Shown here piece by piece: positions 18,287-28,181 of a stretch of DNA of 51,095 nt. The DNA comes from Gammaproteobacteria bacterium. GTDB lineage: Bacteria; Pseudomonadota; Gammaproteobacteria; GCA-001735895. How positions within the stretch are numbered: position 1 is the stretch's first letter; every line of letters begins with the position of its first letter. The position numbers were made by a program, and so were the translations under genes. The DNA is taken from assembly GCA_022340305.1 (NCBI GenBank), contig JAJDOF010000146.1:1-51095 (forward strand), written 5' to 3'. The notes under the pieces are model-generated. The model was not told where the DNA came from. It was given only the letters and a program-made list of their open reading frames with translations, and did not search any database.

Positions 18287-19114
18287 TCAACGATATCGTA
18301 GCGAAAAATCAATCGCGCGCAGATGCTTGGTCAGCGCACCGATCGAAATGAAATCCACTCCAGTGGCGGCGATTTCAACCAACCGATCCAGTTCGACATT
18401 TCCGGACGCTTCGAGCTCGATGCGCTTTTGATTGAGTTCGACCGCGTGCACCATGTCGGCGACGCTGAAATTGTCGAGCAGCGCGCGATCGACGCCGGCG
18501 TCAATGGCCTGTTGCAGTTGCGCAAGGTTTTCAACCTCAACCTCGAGAAGTTTGTGCGGGTTCATTTCGCGGGCGCGAGCGACGGTTTGTGCGATCCCGC
18601 CGCCGGCAGCGAGATGGTTTTCCTTGATCAGGTAGGCGTCGAACAGGCCGATGCGATGGTTGCTGCCGCCACCGCAAAGCACCGCATACTTCTGTGCAAT
18701 TCGCAGCTGTGGAATGGTCTTGCGGGTATCGAGGATGCGGCAGTCGGTGTGCTTGATCCGCTCCGCGTAGCTTCGTGTCAGCGTCGCGGTGCCGGATAGT
18801 GTCTGCAAAAAATTGAGCGCGCTGCGCTCGGCCATGAGCAGGCCACGTGCCGGGCCGCTGACCTCACACACCACGCTATTGGCGGGGATGTTGTCACCGT
18901 CTGTGGCTAGCCAGTGAATGTTGATTCGGTTATCGCATTGTCGAAATACTTCGTCGAACCACTGGCAACCACAGAGCACGGCGTCCTCGCGTACCAGTAA
19001 TTCGGTTTCGAGTCGAGCCTCGGCATCGATCAACGAAGCGCTGATATCGCCACTGCCGACGTCTTCGTCGAGTGCATTGGCGGCCTGGTTAATGATCAGT
19101 TGATAGAGTTCCAT
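18287..19114 (-). CDS. nadC: Nicotinate-nucleotide pyrophosphorylase (quinolinate PRTase)
   Basis: 275 residues. Converts quinolinate and PRPP to nicotinate mononucleotide, CO2 and pyrophosphate in de novo NAD synthesis. Recognisable segments are AERSALNFLQTLSGTATLT, the DTRKTIPQLR motif, KYAVLCGGGSNHRIGL and the C-terminal barrel strands LEVEVENL, ALLDNFS, ELEASGNV and DFISIGALTKH, in family order. Length is normal. Its start lies three bases beyond the CLC gene's stop codon, so the two are probably one operon. Confidence 0.95.
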   Translation of the reverse strand: MELYQLIINQAANALDEDVGSGDISASLIDAEARLETELLVREDAVLCGCQWFDEVFRQCDNRINIHWLATDGDNIPANSVVCEVSGPARGLLMAERSALNFLQTLSGTATLTRSYAERIKHTDCRILDTRKTIPQLRIAQKYAVLCGGGSNHRIGLFDAYLIKENHLAAGGGIAQTVARAREMNPHKLLEVEVENLAQLQQAIDAGVDRALLDNFSVADMVHAVELNQKRIELEASGNVELDRLVEIAATGVDFISIGALTKHLRAIDFSLRYR

Positions 19115-19117
19115 GGT

Positions 19118-20836
19118 TTAAATCTCGTGTTCTTCACGGCGTAACTCCTCGGTCGCATCGAGGTAGGCATTGATGACTGCCGATTCCGGCATCGCCCCGA
19201 GGTAGCGGCCATTAGCGGCGTCGACAACGGCGATTGCTTCACCCAGGTAGCTGCGCATGACTTGCATCGCGTCCCAGATACTGGTTTGTTCGGTGAAGTG
19301 CGGCAGCGTTTGCAATTCGATTGTCGCGATGCTGTTACCGGCGTCCAGTCCGACCAATTGCGGTTGCAGCAAAACCCCCAGGTAGCACTGTTGTTCATCG
19401 ACAATGACCAGTGACGCCGTCTGCCGCGTGGACATCTGAGCGCTCGCCTCTGCCAGACTTGCTCGCTGCGATAACACCGGCAGGCAGTCGCGCAAATGTT
19501 CTCCTACCTTGTGGTGCATCAGATAAGCGCGCTCACGCCCCAGCGACAGGTCGATGCCGCGGCCCGCCAGTTGCTGATCGTACAGCGAACGACCATACCA
19601 GATCGAGGCGATCAGGTTGGCAAATACTACCGCCACCATGGCGGCGATGGTGATTTCGTAGTTGCGCGTCATTTCGAATACCAGCAACAGGGCAGTCATC
19701 GGCGCGCCGATGACCGGACTCATGATGGCGACCATGCCACAGATGGCGTAATCGGATACGCCGGAGTAACTGTCGAGCAGCAATTCGGGAACCAGCAGTG
19801 CAAACAGGGCACCGAACAAAACGCCAATAAGCATCGACGGAAAAATGACGCCACCAGCAAAACCAAAGCCGATGCAGATGACCGTTACCAGCATTTTTGC
19901 GCTCAGAATCAACAGTAACGAATCAGCGCTGTAGCTGTTGCCAAGAATGGCCTCGCGAAATACATCCTGACCGGCGCCGAGAACTTCGGGTACCTGCAGC
20001 GCGATCAGCGCGGTGACAAAGCCGGCCAACATGGGTTTCAACGGCGCCGGTATCTTTACTCGCGCAGAAAGCCTGGCGCAATATTTGAGGGATTTCATCA
20101 ACAGCACGGCAAGCACACCACAGGCCACCCCTTCGATTGCGAACAGCAGGAATTCGATGGCGCGAAAGCTGCCGTCGATATCGAACAGGAACAGGGGCGG
20201 GTGGTCGAAGACAACATTAGCGACGAAGTAGCCGCAGGCACTGGCGACGGTGACCGCTGTAAACATGCGCAGCGAATAGTGCCGCAGAATCACTTCATGG
20301 GTGAAAATTAGCGCCGCGATAGGGGCATTGAAGGCGGTCGAAATGGCGGCGGCGACGCCGCAGGCGATGGTAATGCTGCGCAGGTAGGGCAGGCCGAACG
20401 GCAGGCGATTACTGATTTGGCCAACCAGGGTGCCGAGGTATACCAACGGCCCGTATTGGCCGACCGACGCACCGCAGCCCAGCGATAATATGGACGCGAG
20501 TGTCGACGACAGACCGGAACCGGGAGCGGGTAACCGCTCGTGCAACTGGAGCGCGAAAATGGTATCGGCAGGGCCGAGTGGTGCTTTGGATGAGACCGTG
20601 TAGTGCAGCAGCAGGCCGACGATCAGCCCACCGATGGTGAGCACCGCAATGGTTATCATGGCGAGCTCTCCGGCCGGCAAGTTTTCACGACTGAGGGCAG
20701 AGATAAAAAGGCGGTCGTTCAGGTATTGAACCAGCTCGACGAAACCCGCCGTCGCAAAGGCGGCAACCAGCCCCACGATCATGCCCGCCAGCGATATTGC
20801 GATGATGTGATGCAGGGTTTGCGGAGCCGGTTTCAT
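19118..20836 (-). CDS. CLC-family chloride channel/transporter with CBS domains
   Basis: 572 residues from the ATG at 20836 (GAG at six-base spacing; a GTG at 20854 would add six residues). Residues about 10-430 are the CLC membrane domain; two CBS domains follow, about 450-570. The first selectivity motif is GSGLS instead of GSGIP, and the GREGP loop reads GQYGP, so the external gating glutamate is replaced by tyrosine. The internal-proton glutamate equivalent (PIAALIFTHEV) is present. This suggests altered coupling: a channel-like or otherwise modified chloride carrier. Similar GQYGP proteins exist as a bacterial subgroup in my recollection. Upstream neighbour of nadC. Confidence 0.9.
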   Translation of the reverse strand: MKPAPQTLHHIIAISLAGMIVGLVAAFATAGFVELVQYLNDRLFISALSRENLPAGELAMITIAVLTIGGLIVGLLLHYTVSSKAPLGPADTIFALQLHERLPAPGSGLSSTLASILSLGCGASVGQYGPLVYLGTLVGQISNRLPFGLPYLRSITIACGVAAAISTAFNAPIAALIFTHEVILRHYSLRMFTAVTVASACGYFVANVVFDHPPLFLFDIDGSFRAIEFLLFAIEGVACGVLAVLLMKSLKYCARLSARVKIPAPLKPMLAGFVTALIALQVPEVLGAGQDVFREAILGNSYSADSLLLILSAKMLVTVICIGFGFAGGVIFPSMLIGVLFGALFALLVPELLLDSYSGVSDYAICGMVAIMSPVIGAPMTALLLVFEMTRNYEITIAAMVAVVFANLIASIWYGRSLYDQQLAGRGIDLSLGRERAYLMHHKVGEHLRDCLPVLSQRASLAEASAQMSTRQTASLVIVDEQQCYLGVLLQPQLVGLDAGNSIATIELQTLPHFTEQTSIWDAMQVMRSYLGEAIAVVDAANGRYLGAMPESAVINAYLDATEELRREEHEI

Positions 20837-20954
20837 TTTATGCTCAAGCGCCACCTTGACAGCGCACCCGGCTGAGCTTGTCGGCGCTAACGGCGAGGTC
20901 GATATCAGGCATACAAAATCGCGCCTGTCATTCCGGCCCGGCGACTCGCTTTGC

Positions 20955-22565
20955 TTAATTCAGCCATGCATCCTGCTCTCCAACCTCTATCAGGGTGGGG
21001 CGATCGGCAGCGAGGGCGTTATGAATTGCAGAGCGCAGTGCTGCTGCGGTCTCTGCCCGCACCGCATGGCAATGGCAGGCTTGCGCCAGTGCCATGAAGT
21101 CGGGATTGATGCCGCTAACGCCAACCAGCTCGATATCACGCAATTTCATGTCATCCTGAATCTGTTTCAAGCCGTCGTTATTCCACAGAATGATAGGCAG
21201 GGCCAGGCCGAGTTCGGCGCCAGTGACCAGTTCCTGCACGGTAAACATGAAGCCACCGTCCCCGGCGAAAGCCACTACCGGTGTATTCGGGCGCGCGAGC
21301 CGGGCGCCGATGGCATCAGGCAGGGCGCTGCCGAGGGTGCAATATCCACCCGGATAATTCCATGAACGTGGTGCTGACACGTCGAACGCGAAAGCGCCGG
21401 TATACACCAACTGGCAGACGTCAGCCATGACGATGGTATCGGCGGGCAGTGTTTCGCGTAGCAGCTCGAGGACCATGCAATGGCGCACTTCGCTGGCGCT
21501 CAAATGGGTCCTGAACTGCTGCTTTATCGCCGCCACTTCGGCTGCGGTTCCGACACGTGGGCTGACGTCACCAAGCGCTGCTGCGATGGCTTCACAACTC
21601 GATTTTGCAGCCCCTAATACGGCAACTTCGGCCGGGAAGCGATCATTCATTTTATAACTATCAATGTCGACACGAATGATTTTGCCGTTGATTTCGAGCG
21701 TTCCGCCGAAGCAGTCGACCTCGGATAATTCGGTGCCGACGGCAAGTACCACGTCGGCCTGCTTGACGTATTGCAGAACCTCGGTACGCACTACCCCACC
21801 GCCAAGCGATAACGGATGTGTTCCCGGCACGATGCCCTTGCCGGCAATGCTACTGATGACGGGGGCGCCGAGTCTTTCGGCGATCTCGTGAATCGCTTCG
21901 CCTGCAAGCGCAGCGCCACCACCGACGAAAATCATCGGGCGCGTTGCCGTACGCAACAGTTCGCAGGCACGCTCTATTTTTTTGCTGGTCGGTACAGGGC
22001 GTTGCGGTAGATCGATCGCTTCCCAGTTACCGCTTGCGGGCATCTCCAGTACGTCGATCGGAATTGCGATGTGTACCGGGCGCGGACGTTGGCTGCAAAA
22101 TACCGAGAATGCCCGGGCGAGCAGGGCCGGGACTTCCTCGGGCGTCATCGCGGTGGCCGAAAATGCAGTCAGTGGAGCGGTCGTAGCGGTCAGACTCGTC
22201 ACTTCATGCAGAGCTCCCCAACCCTTACCCAGTGTGTGGCTTGCCGCATCGGCCGATAGCACCAGCATGGGTATGCTATCCGCGTAGGCCTGGCCCATGG
22301 CGGTTGCCGCGTTGGTAACACCGGGCCCTGAAATCAGCAGCGCGACGCCGGGTCTGCCCGACACGCGTGCGTAGCCATCCGCCATGAAACCGGCACCCTG
22401 CTCGTTGCGCGCCTGAACGTGTTGAATCGAGCTTTGATTCAATCCCCTGCAGAATTCCAGCGTGTGCACTCCCGGAATGCCGAAGACAGTATCCACGCCA
22501 TAGGCTTCGAGCAGTTTGATACTGGCTTCGCCCACATTCATTTCGATGTCACTATTCGTGTTCAT
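20955..22565 (-). CDS. ThDP-dependent decarboxylase, acetolactate synthase-like (AruI-type candidate)
   Basis: 536 residues with the three-domain layout of thiamine diphosphate enzymes. The N-terminal segment has GIPGVHTLEFCRGL and the catalytic glutamate in ARNEQGAGFMADGYAR; the cofactor-binding motif near residue 430 is GDGGFMFTVQELVTGAELGL ending in NND. The GVHTLE segment resembles annotated 5-guanidino-2-oxopentanoate decarboxylases (AruI) of the arginine transaminase pathway rather than true acetolactate synthases; there is no small regulatory subunit gene nearby, and no KARI. Oxoacid specificity remains inferred. ATG at 22565. Not linked to other arginine genes except an agmatinase-family gene at the window's left edge. 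Confidence 0.8.
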   Translation of the reverse strand: MNTNSDIEMNVGEASIKLLEAYGVDTVFGIPGVHTLEFCRGLNQSSIQHVQARNEQGAGFMADGYARVSGRPGVALLISGPGVTNAATAMGQAYADSIPMLVLSADAASHTLGKGWGALHEVTSLTATTAPLTAFSATAMTPEEVPALLARAFSVFCSQRPRPVHIAIPIDVLEMPASGNWEAIDLPQRPVPTSKKIERACELLRTATRPMIFVGGGAALAGEAIHEIAERLGAPVISSIAGKGIVPGTHPLSLGGGVVRTEVLQYVKQADVVLAVGTELSEVDCFGGTLEINGKIIRVDIDSYKMNDRFPAEVAVLGAAKSSCEAIAAALGDVSPRVGTAAEVAAIKQQFRTHLSASEVRHCMVLELLRETLPADTIVMADVCQLVYTGAFAFDVSAPRSWNYPGGYCTLGSALPDAIGARLARPNTPVVAFAGDGGFMFTVQELVTGAELGLALPIILWNNDGLKQIQDDMKLRDIELVGVSGINPDFMALAQACHCHAVRAETAAALRSAIHNALAADRPTLIEVGEQDAWLN

Positions 22566-22688
22566 GCCTTGATCCTCTGCAATAACTGTGCCGGCAGTGG
22601 CCAGGGAGCCGGATGCTCTTTCGATGGGATATCTTCTGGAAAGAGCGTGCTAGCTTATAGGCGAATCGGGGTCAGGTAAATCCGCCGG

Positions 22689-23105
22689 CTATAACTTTTT
22701 CAGGCAGTCGAGATAGGCCAGCAGGTCCGGTTCCGTGGCGTCACGTTGTGCCTGCCACAGCGCCTGACCGAGGCATTCCATCATCGCGTGTTCGGCCTCG
22801 TGCCGACCCTTGCGCGCGCTCAGCTTTTGATAAAGTGGCTGCATACCGGGAGGGCGATTACAGTCTGCCTGTTCGCGCAGGGCGATGTGCATGCCCATGT
22901 GCAGAAAGGGATTGGTCTGACCCTGCTCTGGCGTGAAATCATTTTGTGCCGCGGCTTCACCATCCTCGAGCAGAGCGTGATACTCGGGGTGAATTTCGAT
23001 GACGGCGGCAATCAGCGCTTCCATGGGTTCGAGTAATTGATCTTGCTGTAGCTTGCGCCACACCGTCAGGTAAACCTGGCGCACCTCGTCGCGCGACTGG
23101 AACAT
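22689..23105 (-). CDS. DUF1841 family protein
   Basis: 138 residues from the ATG at 23105, which gives MFQSRDEVRQVYLTVWRKL, the usual start of DUF1841. Conserved pieces are the HPEYHALLEDGE helix, the QTNPFLHMGMHIALREQ stretch and the HEAEHAMMECL helix, all rich in histidine and glutamate, which suggests a metal-binding helical protein. No function is established. The start is two bases past the nth stop codon, so it is the last gene of the rnf-nth transcription unit. Confidence 0.85.
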   Translation of the reverse strand: MFQSRDEVRQVYLTVWRKLQQDQLLEPMEALIAAVIEIHPEYHALLEDGEAAAQNDFTPEQGQTNPFLHMGMHIALREQADCNRPPGMQPLYQKLSARKGRHEAEHAMMECLGQALWQAQRDATEPDLLAYLDCLKKL

Positions 23106-23107
23106 GT

Positions 23108-23752
23108 CTACGAGACCTCGTCGCTGGTCTTGTGCCGGTATTCGCACAGATCCTCGATCACGCAGCTGGCGCAGCGCGGCTTGCGCGCGACACAGGTGTA
23201 GCGGCCGTGCAGGATCAGCCAGTGGTGGGCGTGCAATTTGAATTCGTCGGGAACAAACTTGAGCAGTCGTTGCTCTACCTCGAGCACATTTTTTCCGGGT
23301 GCCATCCCGCTGCGGTTGCAGACACGAAAAATATGCGTATCAACCGCGATGGTGGGATGGCCGAAGGCGATATTCAAAACCACATTCGCAGTTTTTCTAC
23401 CCACACCAGGCAGGGCTTCAAGCGCGGCACGATCTTCCGGCACTTCTCCGCCGTACTGATCAAGTAGAATCTGGCTGGTTGCGATGACGTTTTTGGCCTT
23501 GGCATTGAACAGGCCGATAGTCTTGATGTGTTCGCGCACACCGTCCTCGCCGAGCGCAAGCATTTGTTGTGGGGTACTGGCGACCCGGTAAAGTTTGGCG
23601 GTTGCCTTGTTGACGCTGATGTCGGTTGCCTGCGCCGACAGCAGCACCGCAATCAGAAGTTCAAAATTGGAGCGATACTCGAGGTCGGAGCGTGGGTTTT
23701 CGATGTGCGCTCGCAGGCGTTCGAAGATTTCCTGTCGTTTGCCGCGGTTCAT
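23108..23752 (-). CDS. nth: Endonuclease III (DNA glycosylase/AP lyase)
   Basis: 214 residues; removes oxidised pyrimidines and nicks abasic sites. The helix-hairpin-helix has [14 protein letters not shown], with the catalytic lysine, and [11 protein letters not shown] carries the catalytic aspartate. The C-terminal 4Fe-4S cluster ligands have the classic spacing C-x6-C-x2-C-x5-C ([17 protein letters not shown]). ATG at 23752 overlaps the stop of rnfE by four bases (ATGA), so translation is probably coupled to the Rnf genes, as in many Gammaproteobacteria. Confidence 0.97.
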   Translation of the reverse strand: MNRGKRQEIFERLRAHIENPRSDLEYRSNFELLIAVLLSAQATDISVNKATAKLYRVASTPQQMLALGEDGVREHIKTIGLFNAKAKNVIATSQILLDQYGGEVPEDRAALEALPGVGRKTANVVLNIAFGHPTIAVDTHIFRVCNRSGMAPGKNVLEVEQRLLKFVPDEFKLHAHHWLILHGRYTCVARKPRCASCVIEDLCEYRHKTSDEVS

Positions 23753-24423
23753 GCAGATTCCGCTACCGCCGGGGTGGGTTGTCGCTGCGCCGCTGGCCGC
23801 AGGTCGAACCAGTTTTTGGCGACGATCAATATTGCCAGCCCGAAAAAGGCGCCTGGCGGTAGCACCGCCAGCAGGAAGCCGGGGTAATCAGGATCGATTT
23901 CCAGCATCAGCGATTTGGCGCCGTCACCGAACATCAGTTCGGCGTGCGCAAACAGGGTGCCGAAGCCGATGAGTTCACGCATGCCGCCGAGCAGTACCAG
24001 CACCAGCAGAAAGCCCAGGCCCATCATCAAGCCATCGAGTGCGGCGGGTCCGACCGGGTTGCGCGAGGCGAAACCCTCGGCACGCCCGATGATGGCGCAG
24101 TTGGTGACGATCAGTGGTATGAAAATACCGAGCACAAGGTAAAGTTCGTAGAACATGGCCTTCATGCTCAGTTCGATAATAGTGACCACCGACGCGATGA
24201 TCAGCACGAACACGGGTAAACGTACTTCGTTGCGCACGAAGCCTCGGATCAGCGAGACGATCGAGTTCGATAGCACCAGGGTGATCAGCGTCGCAATGCC
24301 GAGCCCGAGGCCGTTGATCACCGTGCTGGTCACCGCCAGCAGCGGGCACAGCCCGAGCAATTGCACCAGCGCAACATTGTTGCTCCACAGTCCGTTACGG
24401 GTAATTTCGCTTTGCATGGTCAT
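23749..24423 (-). CDS. rnfE: Rnf complex subunit E (NqrD/RnfE family)
   Basis: 224-residue integral membrane subunit of the Rnf (Rsx) electron transfer complex. N-terminus [19 protein letters not shown] is the family signature with the conserved cysteine thought to contribute to a transmembrane iron-sulfur centre; about six hydrophobic helices follow. The basic cytoplasmic or periplasmic C-terminus ([10 protein letters not shown]) is hydrophilic. Translation is contiguous with rnfG (stop of rnfG at 24424) and overlaps nth. Confidence 0.95.
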   Translation of the reverse strand: MTMQSEITRNGLWSNNVALVQLLGLCPLLAVTSTVINGLGLGIATLITLVLSNSIVSLIRGFVRNEVRLPVFVLIIASVVTIIELSMKAMFYELYLVLGIFIPLIVTNCAIIGRAEGFASRNPVGPAALDGLMMGLGFLLVLVLLGGMRELIGFGTLFAHAELMFGDGAKSLMLEIDPDYPGFLLAVLPPGAFFGLAILIVAKNWFDLRPAAQRQPTPAVAESA

Positions 24424-25044
24424 TTATTCAAAAATCATATCAGCGTTTTGTTGATAGTAAAGCAGGGTATTGTGCACCGCCTCGACCACCGCGCGCGGCG
24501 TAATGGTGGCTCCGGTAAACTGGTCGAACTCGCCTCCATCGCGTTTCACGCGCCAGCCACTTTCCCCGGGATTGTCCAGTGACTTGCCATCGAAGCTCTT
24601 TATCCAGGGTGATTTGCGAATCTCCACCGCGTCCCCTAGGCCCGGCGTTTCGATGTGGTTGACAACGCGCACGCCAGCCAGACTGCCGTCGACATAGACA
24701 CCGACCAGCAGGTGAATTCGGCCATTGTAACCGTTAGGCGCGATGCTGTTGAATACCGCCGCGACCGGTTCGCCGGCACGCCGCGCGCGGTAGGCGAGCG
24801 TTGCCGTGTCGGTGCCGAGCAGTGGTGAGGCGGGCAGGCTGAGAGTATCGGTAGCGATGTCGTTGTCGAGTTGGTCCCGTGGCAGCAGCGCGTAAAGGTT
24901 GCGCAGCAACAATTGGCGCTCATTCTCGGCGATAGCGCTGCTGGTATTATACTCGGTGAACGCGACTAGCGTGGTGCCGACGACCGCGAACAACCACAGG
25001 AATGCTCCCGAAATGAGGATCTGGCGACGGTTGAGCGCAATCAT
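24424..25044 (-). CDS. rnfG: Rnf complex subunit G (FMN-binding)
   Basis: 206 residues. A single N-terminal membrane anchor (ILISGAFLWLFAVVGTTLVAF) is followed by a periplasmic FMN-binding domain. The covalent flavin attachment motif is TGATIT (near residue 175), a variant of the usual SGAT-S/T, with threonine as the phosphoester acceptor. The segment HIETPGLGD is also conserved. ATG at 25044 overlaps rnfD's stop by four bases. The same reading frame stays open upstream, but that part is antisense-quality sequence under rnfD and is not part of the gene. Confidence 0.95.
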   Translation of the reverse strand: MIALNRRQILISGAFLWLFAVVGTTLVAFTEYNTSSAIAENERQLLLRNLYALLPRDQLDNDIATDTLSLPASPLLGTDTATLAYRARRAGEPVAAVFNSIAPNGYNGRIHLLVGVYVDGSLAGVRVVNHIETPGLGDAVEIRKSPWIKSFDGKSLDNPGESGWRVKRDGGEFDQFTGATITPRAVVEAVHNTLLYYQQNADMIFE

Positions 25045-26063
25045 TGTTCGCCGTAGACGCGCGGTTGGGTGTAGTAGTCGATGAAAGGTACGCACATATT
25101 TGCCAGCAATACCGCAAACGCCACGCCGTCCGGATAGCCGCCCCAGACTCGAATCACGTAGATCAGGCAGCCGATCATCAAGCCATAAACTATGCGCCCA
25201 CGATCGGTGGTCGCTGCGGTGACCGGGTCGGTGGCGATAAAAAACGCACCGATGATGACCGCTCCGGACAGCAGGTGAAACAACGGCGAGGCATAGCTTT
25301 CCATGTCGGCCAGGTAAAACAGCGTTGCCATCGACATTACGCCGAGCAGCAATGCCACGGGTATATGCCAGCGAATCGTGCGCGTCACCAGCAGCCACAG
25401 GCCGCCGGCAAACCACGCCAGGCTGGTCCATTCCCAGCCCTTGCCGGCGAGTTGCCCGAACAGGGGTGACAGGCGAATCTCGCTGATTGCAATCTGTTGC
25501 CCGACACCGGTCTTGACCTGATCCAGTGGTGTCGCCGAGCTCAACGCATCCCATTGCTGTATATCCGCTGTGCCGAAGCTGTAAGCGAGCGACTCGCCGA
25601 GCGTGAGCGTGTCGCCGCTGACAGACCCGGGTAAATACCAGGTCGTCATTTCGCGCGGGAACGAAATCAACAATACGACGTAGCCGACCATCGCCGGGTT
25701 GAACGGATTGAAGCCGAGACCACCATAGACGTGTTTGCCGGCGATCATGGTGAAGCCGATACCGACCAGCACCAGCCACCAGGGCGAATGCATCGGCAGG
25801 CATAATGCAAACAGCCAGGCGGCGACAATCGCACTGTAGTCGCCGAGATGCGCCATGACCGGTCTGGCGCGCAACTTCAGAATTGCGGCCTCGAACATCA
25901 ATGCAAACAAACAGGCCAGCGCGATGTTGATCAGCACGCCGGGGCCAAAATACCAGGCATAGGTCAGCGTGCCGGGTAGCAACGCGACGATGACCTGGAT
26001 CATCAGTCGTTTCAGTGAATTGGCGGGAGCGACATAAGGCGAGGAGACGAACAGGCTGGTCAC
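25041..26063 (-). CDS. rnfD: Rnf complex subunit D (NqrB/RnfD family)
   Basis: 340-residue polytopic membrane flavoprotein of Rnf. About ten hydrophobic segments; PWWLVLVGIGFTMIAGKHVYGGLGFNPFNPAMVGYV contains the family signature GGLGxNxFNPAM, read here in pieces around residue 105-120, and FFIATDPVTAAT near residue 255 is the typical late segment. A periplasmic loop covers about 145-190. The N-terminus [13 protein letters not shown] carries the usual SPH/SPY element. Overlaps rnfC by four bases and rnfG by four. Confidence 0.95.
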   Translation of the reverse strand: MTSLFVSSPYVAPANSLKRLMIQVIVALLPGTLTYAWYFGPGVLINIALACLFALMFEAAILKLRARPVMAHLGDYSAIVAAWLFALCLPMHSPWWLVLVGIGFTMIAGKHVYGGLGFNPFNPAMVGYVVLLISFPREMTTWYLPGSVSGDTLTLGESLAYSFGTADIQQWDALSSATPLDQVKTGVGQQIAISEIRLSPLFGQLAGKGWEWTSLAWFAGGLWLLVTRTIRWHIPVALLLGVMSMATLFYLADMESYASPLFHLLSGAVIIGAFFIATDPVTAATTDRGRIVYGLMIGCLIYVIRVWGGYPDGVAFAVLLANMCVPFIDYYTQPRVYGEQ

Positions 26064-27616
26064 GATGATTCTTCCTGTAAAGCCTGCTTGCGCGCCTTGA
26101 CTCGCTCGAGCGCCGCCTGCACCGGGTCGGCAACGCTGGCGGTATCTTCACCTGCTTTAGCGGTCTTCTGCTGCAGTGCCGCGCGCTTCAGGCGGCGGCG
26201 TTCCTCTTCCTGTTGTTTCTTCAGTTGCAACCGGCGTTCGCGAAACTCGAAACGCAGCCTCGCGCGATCCGATTTGACCTGTGCCTGCTGTGCCGCGCGA
26301 ATTTCACTCTTGGCGGCGCGATAATATTGTACTAATGGAATTCCGCTCGGGCAGACTGCCGAGCAGCAACCGCATTCGATGCAGTCGAACAGGTGGAATT
26401 CCTGGGTACGGTCGTAGGCCCGGGCGCGTGCATGCCAGTAGAGTTGCTGCGGCAACAGGCTGGCCGGGCAGACTTCGGTGCACTTGCTGCATCGAATGCA
26501 TTCGTCGTGGAAGCCCGGGCTATGCGGGATGGTTTGCTCGCGCATCACCAGAATATTATTGCTGGCCTTGACGATCGGCACCTGATCGCTCGCCAGCGAA
26601 AACCCCATCATCGGACCACCCATGACGAGATGCGCAGTAGTGCCGTGCAGGTAACCCCCGGCCAACTCGAGCAGATGTCGAATCGGGGTACCGAGGGCCA
26701 CTTCCCAGTTACCCGGCTGGCGAATGTTATCACCACTGACCGTAACAACGCGTGATATCAGTGGCTGGTCCTGTTCGAGTGCTCGCGTGATGGCGACACA
26801 GGTTCCCACGTTCTGACAGAACAGGCCGATATCGAAGGCCAGCTGGCCGTGCGGCACTTCCTTGCCCGTCAGGATCTGGATCAACTGCTTTTCGCCACCG
26901 GACGGGTAAATCGTCGGGATTGCGACGATTTCAGTTTGTGCGAGACCGGCTTGTGCAAGCGCCGCAGTCATCGCCCTGATGGCTTCGGGCTTGTTGTCCT
27001 CGATGCCGATCAGCGTTGATCGCGGCTGCAGGATACGTTGCAGGTAACCGGTGCCGCGCAGCACTTCGGCTGCCGAGGTGCGCATCAAAATATCGTCGCA
27101 GGTGATATAGGGTTCGCACTCGACACCGTTGATAATCAGTGTGTCGATGCCGTTCATGTTGCCGCGCGCCAGCTTCGCCGAGGTCGGAAACGCCGCACCG
27201 CCGAGGCCGACGATGCCGGCACGGCTGATCAGCTCGACCATCTGCTGCGCATCGAGTTGCTGCAGGTCGGGCAGGACCGCGGTAGCGGCTTCATCCTCAC
27301 CATCGACATCGATCACGATACAGGTATCGGCCTGTCCGGATGGATGCGCGACCGGGAATTTGGCGATCGCTGAAATCGTGCCCGAAGTCGGGGCGTGCAC
27401 GGGCGCGCAGATTAGCGCCGGGTTGGCAGCGATCACCTGTCCCTTGCGGACGCGGTCGCCGATGTCCACCAATGGCTTGTTGTATTCACCGATATGTTGC
27501 TTCAGCGGCAGCAATAGTTGCGCCGGCAGGCTCGCCTGTTGCAAGTCCCGGACCAGGGACTCGTTTTTATGCCCTGGCAATCGCATACCGCCATGAAAGT
27601 GGTGGAGATCACGCAT
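26060..27616 (-). CDS. rnfC: Rnf complex subunit C (NADH- or ferredoxin-facing)
   Basis: 518-residue cytoplasmic subunit. N-terminal GGMRLPGHK begins the domain; a lipoyl-like segment is followed by the NAD/FMN-binding region (about 130-330) with [13 protein letters not shown] and [12 protein letters not shown]. Two 4Fe-4S sites follow: [17 protein letters not shown] and [18 protein letters not shown] near residues 375 and 415. The tail (about 435-518) is a charged coiled coil ([15 protein letters not shown]), shorter than the long alanine-rich tail of E. coli RsxC. Overlaps rnfB by eight bases. Confidence 0.96.
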   Translation of the reverse strand: MRDLHHFHGGMRLPGHKNESLVRDLQQASLPAQLLLPLKQHIGEYNKPLVDIGDRVRKGQVIAANPALICAPVHAPTSGTISAIAKFPVAHPSGQADTCIVIDVDGEDEAATAVLPDLQQLDAQQMVELISRAGIVGLGGAAFPTSAKLARGNMNGIDTLIINGVECEPYITCDDILMRTSAAEVLRGTGYLQRILQPRSTLIGIEDNKPEAIRAMTAALAQAGLAQTEIVAIPTIYPSGGEKQLIQILTGKEVPHGQLAFDIGLFCQNVGTCVAITRALEQDQPLISRVVTVSGDNIRQPGNWEVALGTPIRHLLELAGGYLHGTTAHLVMGGPMMGFSLASDQVPIVKASNNILVMREQTIPHSPGFHDECIRCSKCTEVCPASLLPQQLYWHARARAYDRTQEFHLFDCIECGCCSAVCPSGIPLVQYYRAAKSEIRAAQQAQVKSDRARLRFEFRERRLQLKKQQEEERRRLKRAALQQKTAKAGEDTASVADPVQAALERVKARKQALQEESS

Positions 27617-28181
27617 CAGCGCTGGACCACGATGAGCCTGGTTCGACTGGTTTTGGGAGCGTCCACTTCCAGTCGTCGATGGTCTGTTCGATCGGTATCA
27701 TGTCGATGCAGTCGACCGGGCAGGGTGGCAGGCATAACTTGCAGCCCGTGCACTCGTCGGCGATAACAGTGTGCATGTGCTTCGCCGAACCGAGTATCGC
27801 GTCAACCGGGCAGGCCTGGATGCACAGCGTGCAGCCGATGCAGATTTGCTCGTCGATCACGGCGATCAGCGGTACCTCGACGTGTTCACCATGCTCGGCA
27901 TTGAGTTCGAGTACCTCGGTGTCGAGCAGGTCGGCGAGCGCAACAATGGTTGCCTGGCCGCCGGGCGGGCACTGATTGATCGGCGCTTCGCCGTTGGCGA
28001 TGGCTTCGGCATAGGGTCGGCAACCCGGGTAGGTGCATTGGCCGCACTGGGTTTGCGGCAGCAATGCATCGATTTGATCGACGATCGGATTGCCCTCGAC
28101 CTTGAAGCGAATCGCGGCGTAGCCGAGAATCAGGCCAAATAGCCCCGCCATCAGGCTGATGGTGATAATCGCGAGCAGCAT
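27609..28181 (-). CDS. rnfB: Rnf complex subunit B (ferredoxin-like)
   Basis: 190 residues. The N-terminal membrane anchor (about 1-26) is followed by an Fis-type 4Fe-4S domain with [16 protein letters not shown] and then two ferredoxin clusters, [16 protein letters not shown] and [18 protein letters not shown]. It relays electrons to the membrane part. The ATG at 28181 abuts an inverted repeat that covers its AAAGAG ribosome binding site; translation is therefore likely tied to ribosome passage through rnfA. Confidence 0.96.
   Translation of the reverse strand: MLLAIITISLMAGLFGLILGYAAIRFKVEGNPIVDQIDALLPQTQCGQCTYPGCRPYAEAIANGEAPINQCPPGGQATIVALADLLDTEVLELNAEHGEHVEVPLIAVIDEQICIGCTLCIQACPVDAILGSAKHMHTVIADECTGCKLCLPPCPVDCIDMIPIEQTIDDWKWTLPKPVEPGSSWSSADA

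Noticed and set aside
25045-26151. Upstream extension of the rnfG frame to 575 codons
   Set aside because: The extra part lies under rnfD in another frame and has no RnfG-like sequence; the ATG at 25044 gives the full family N-terminus.
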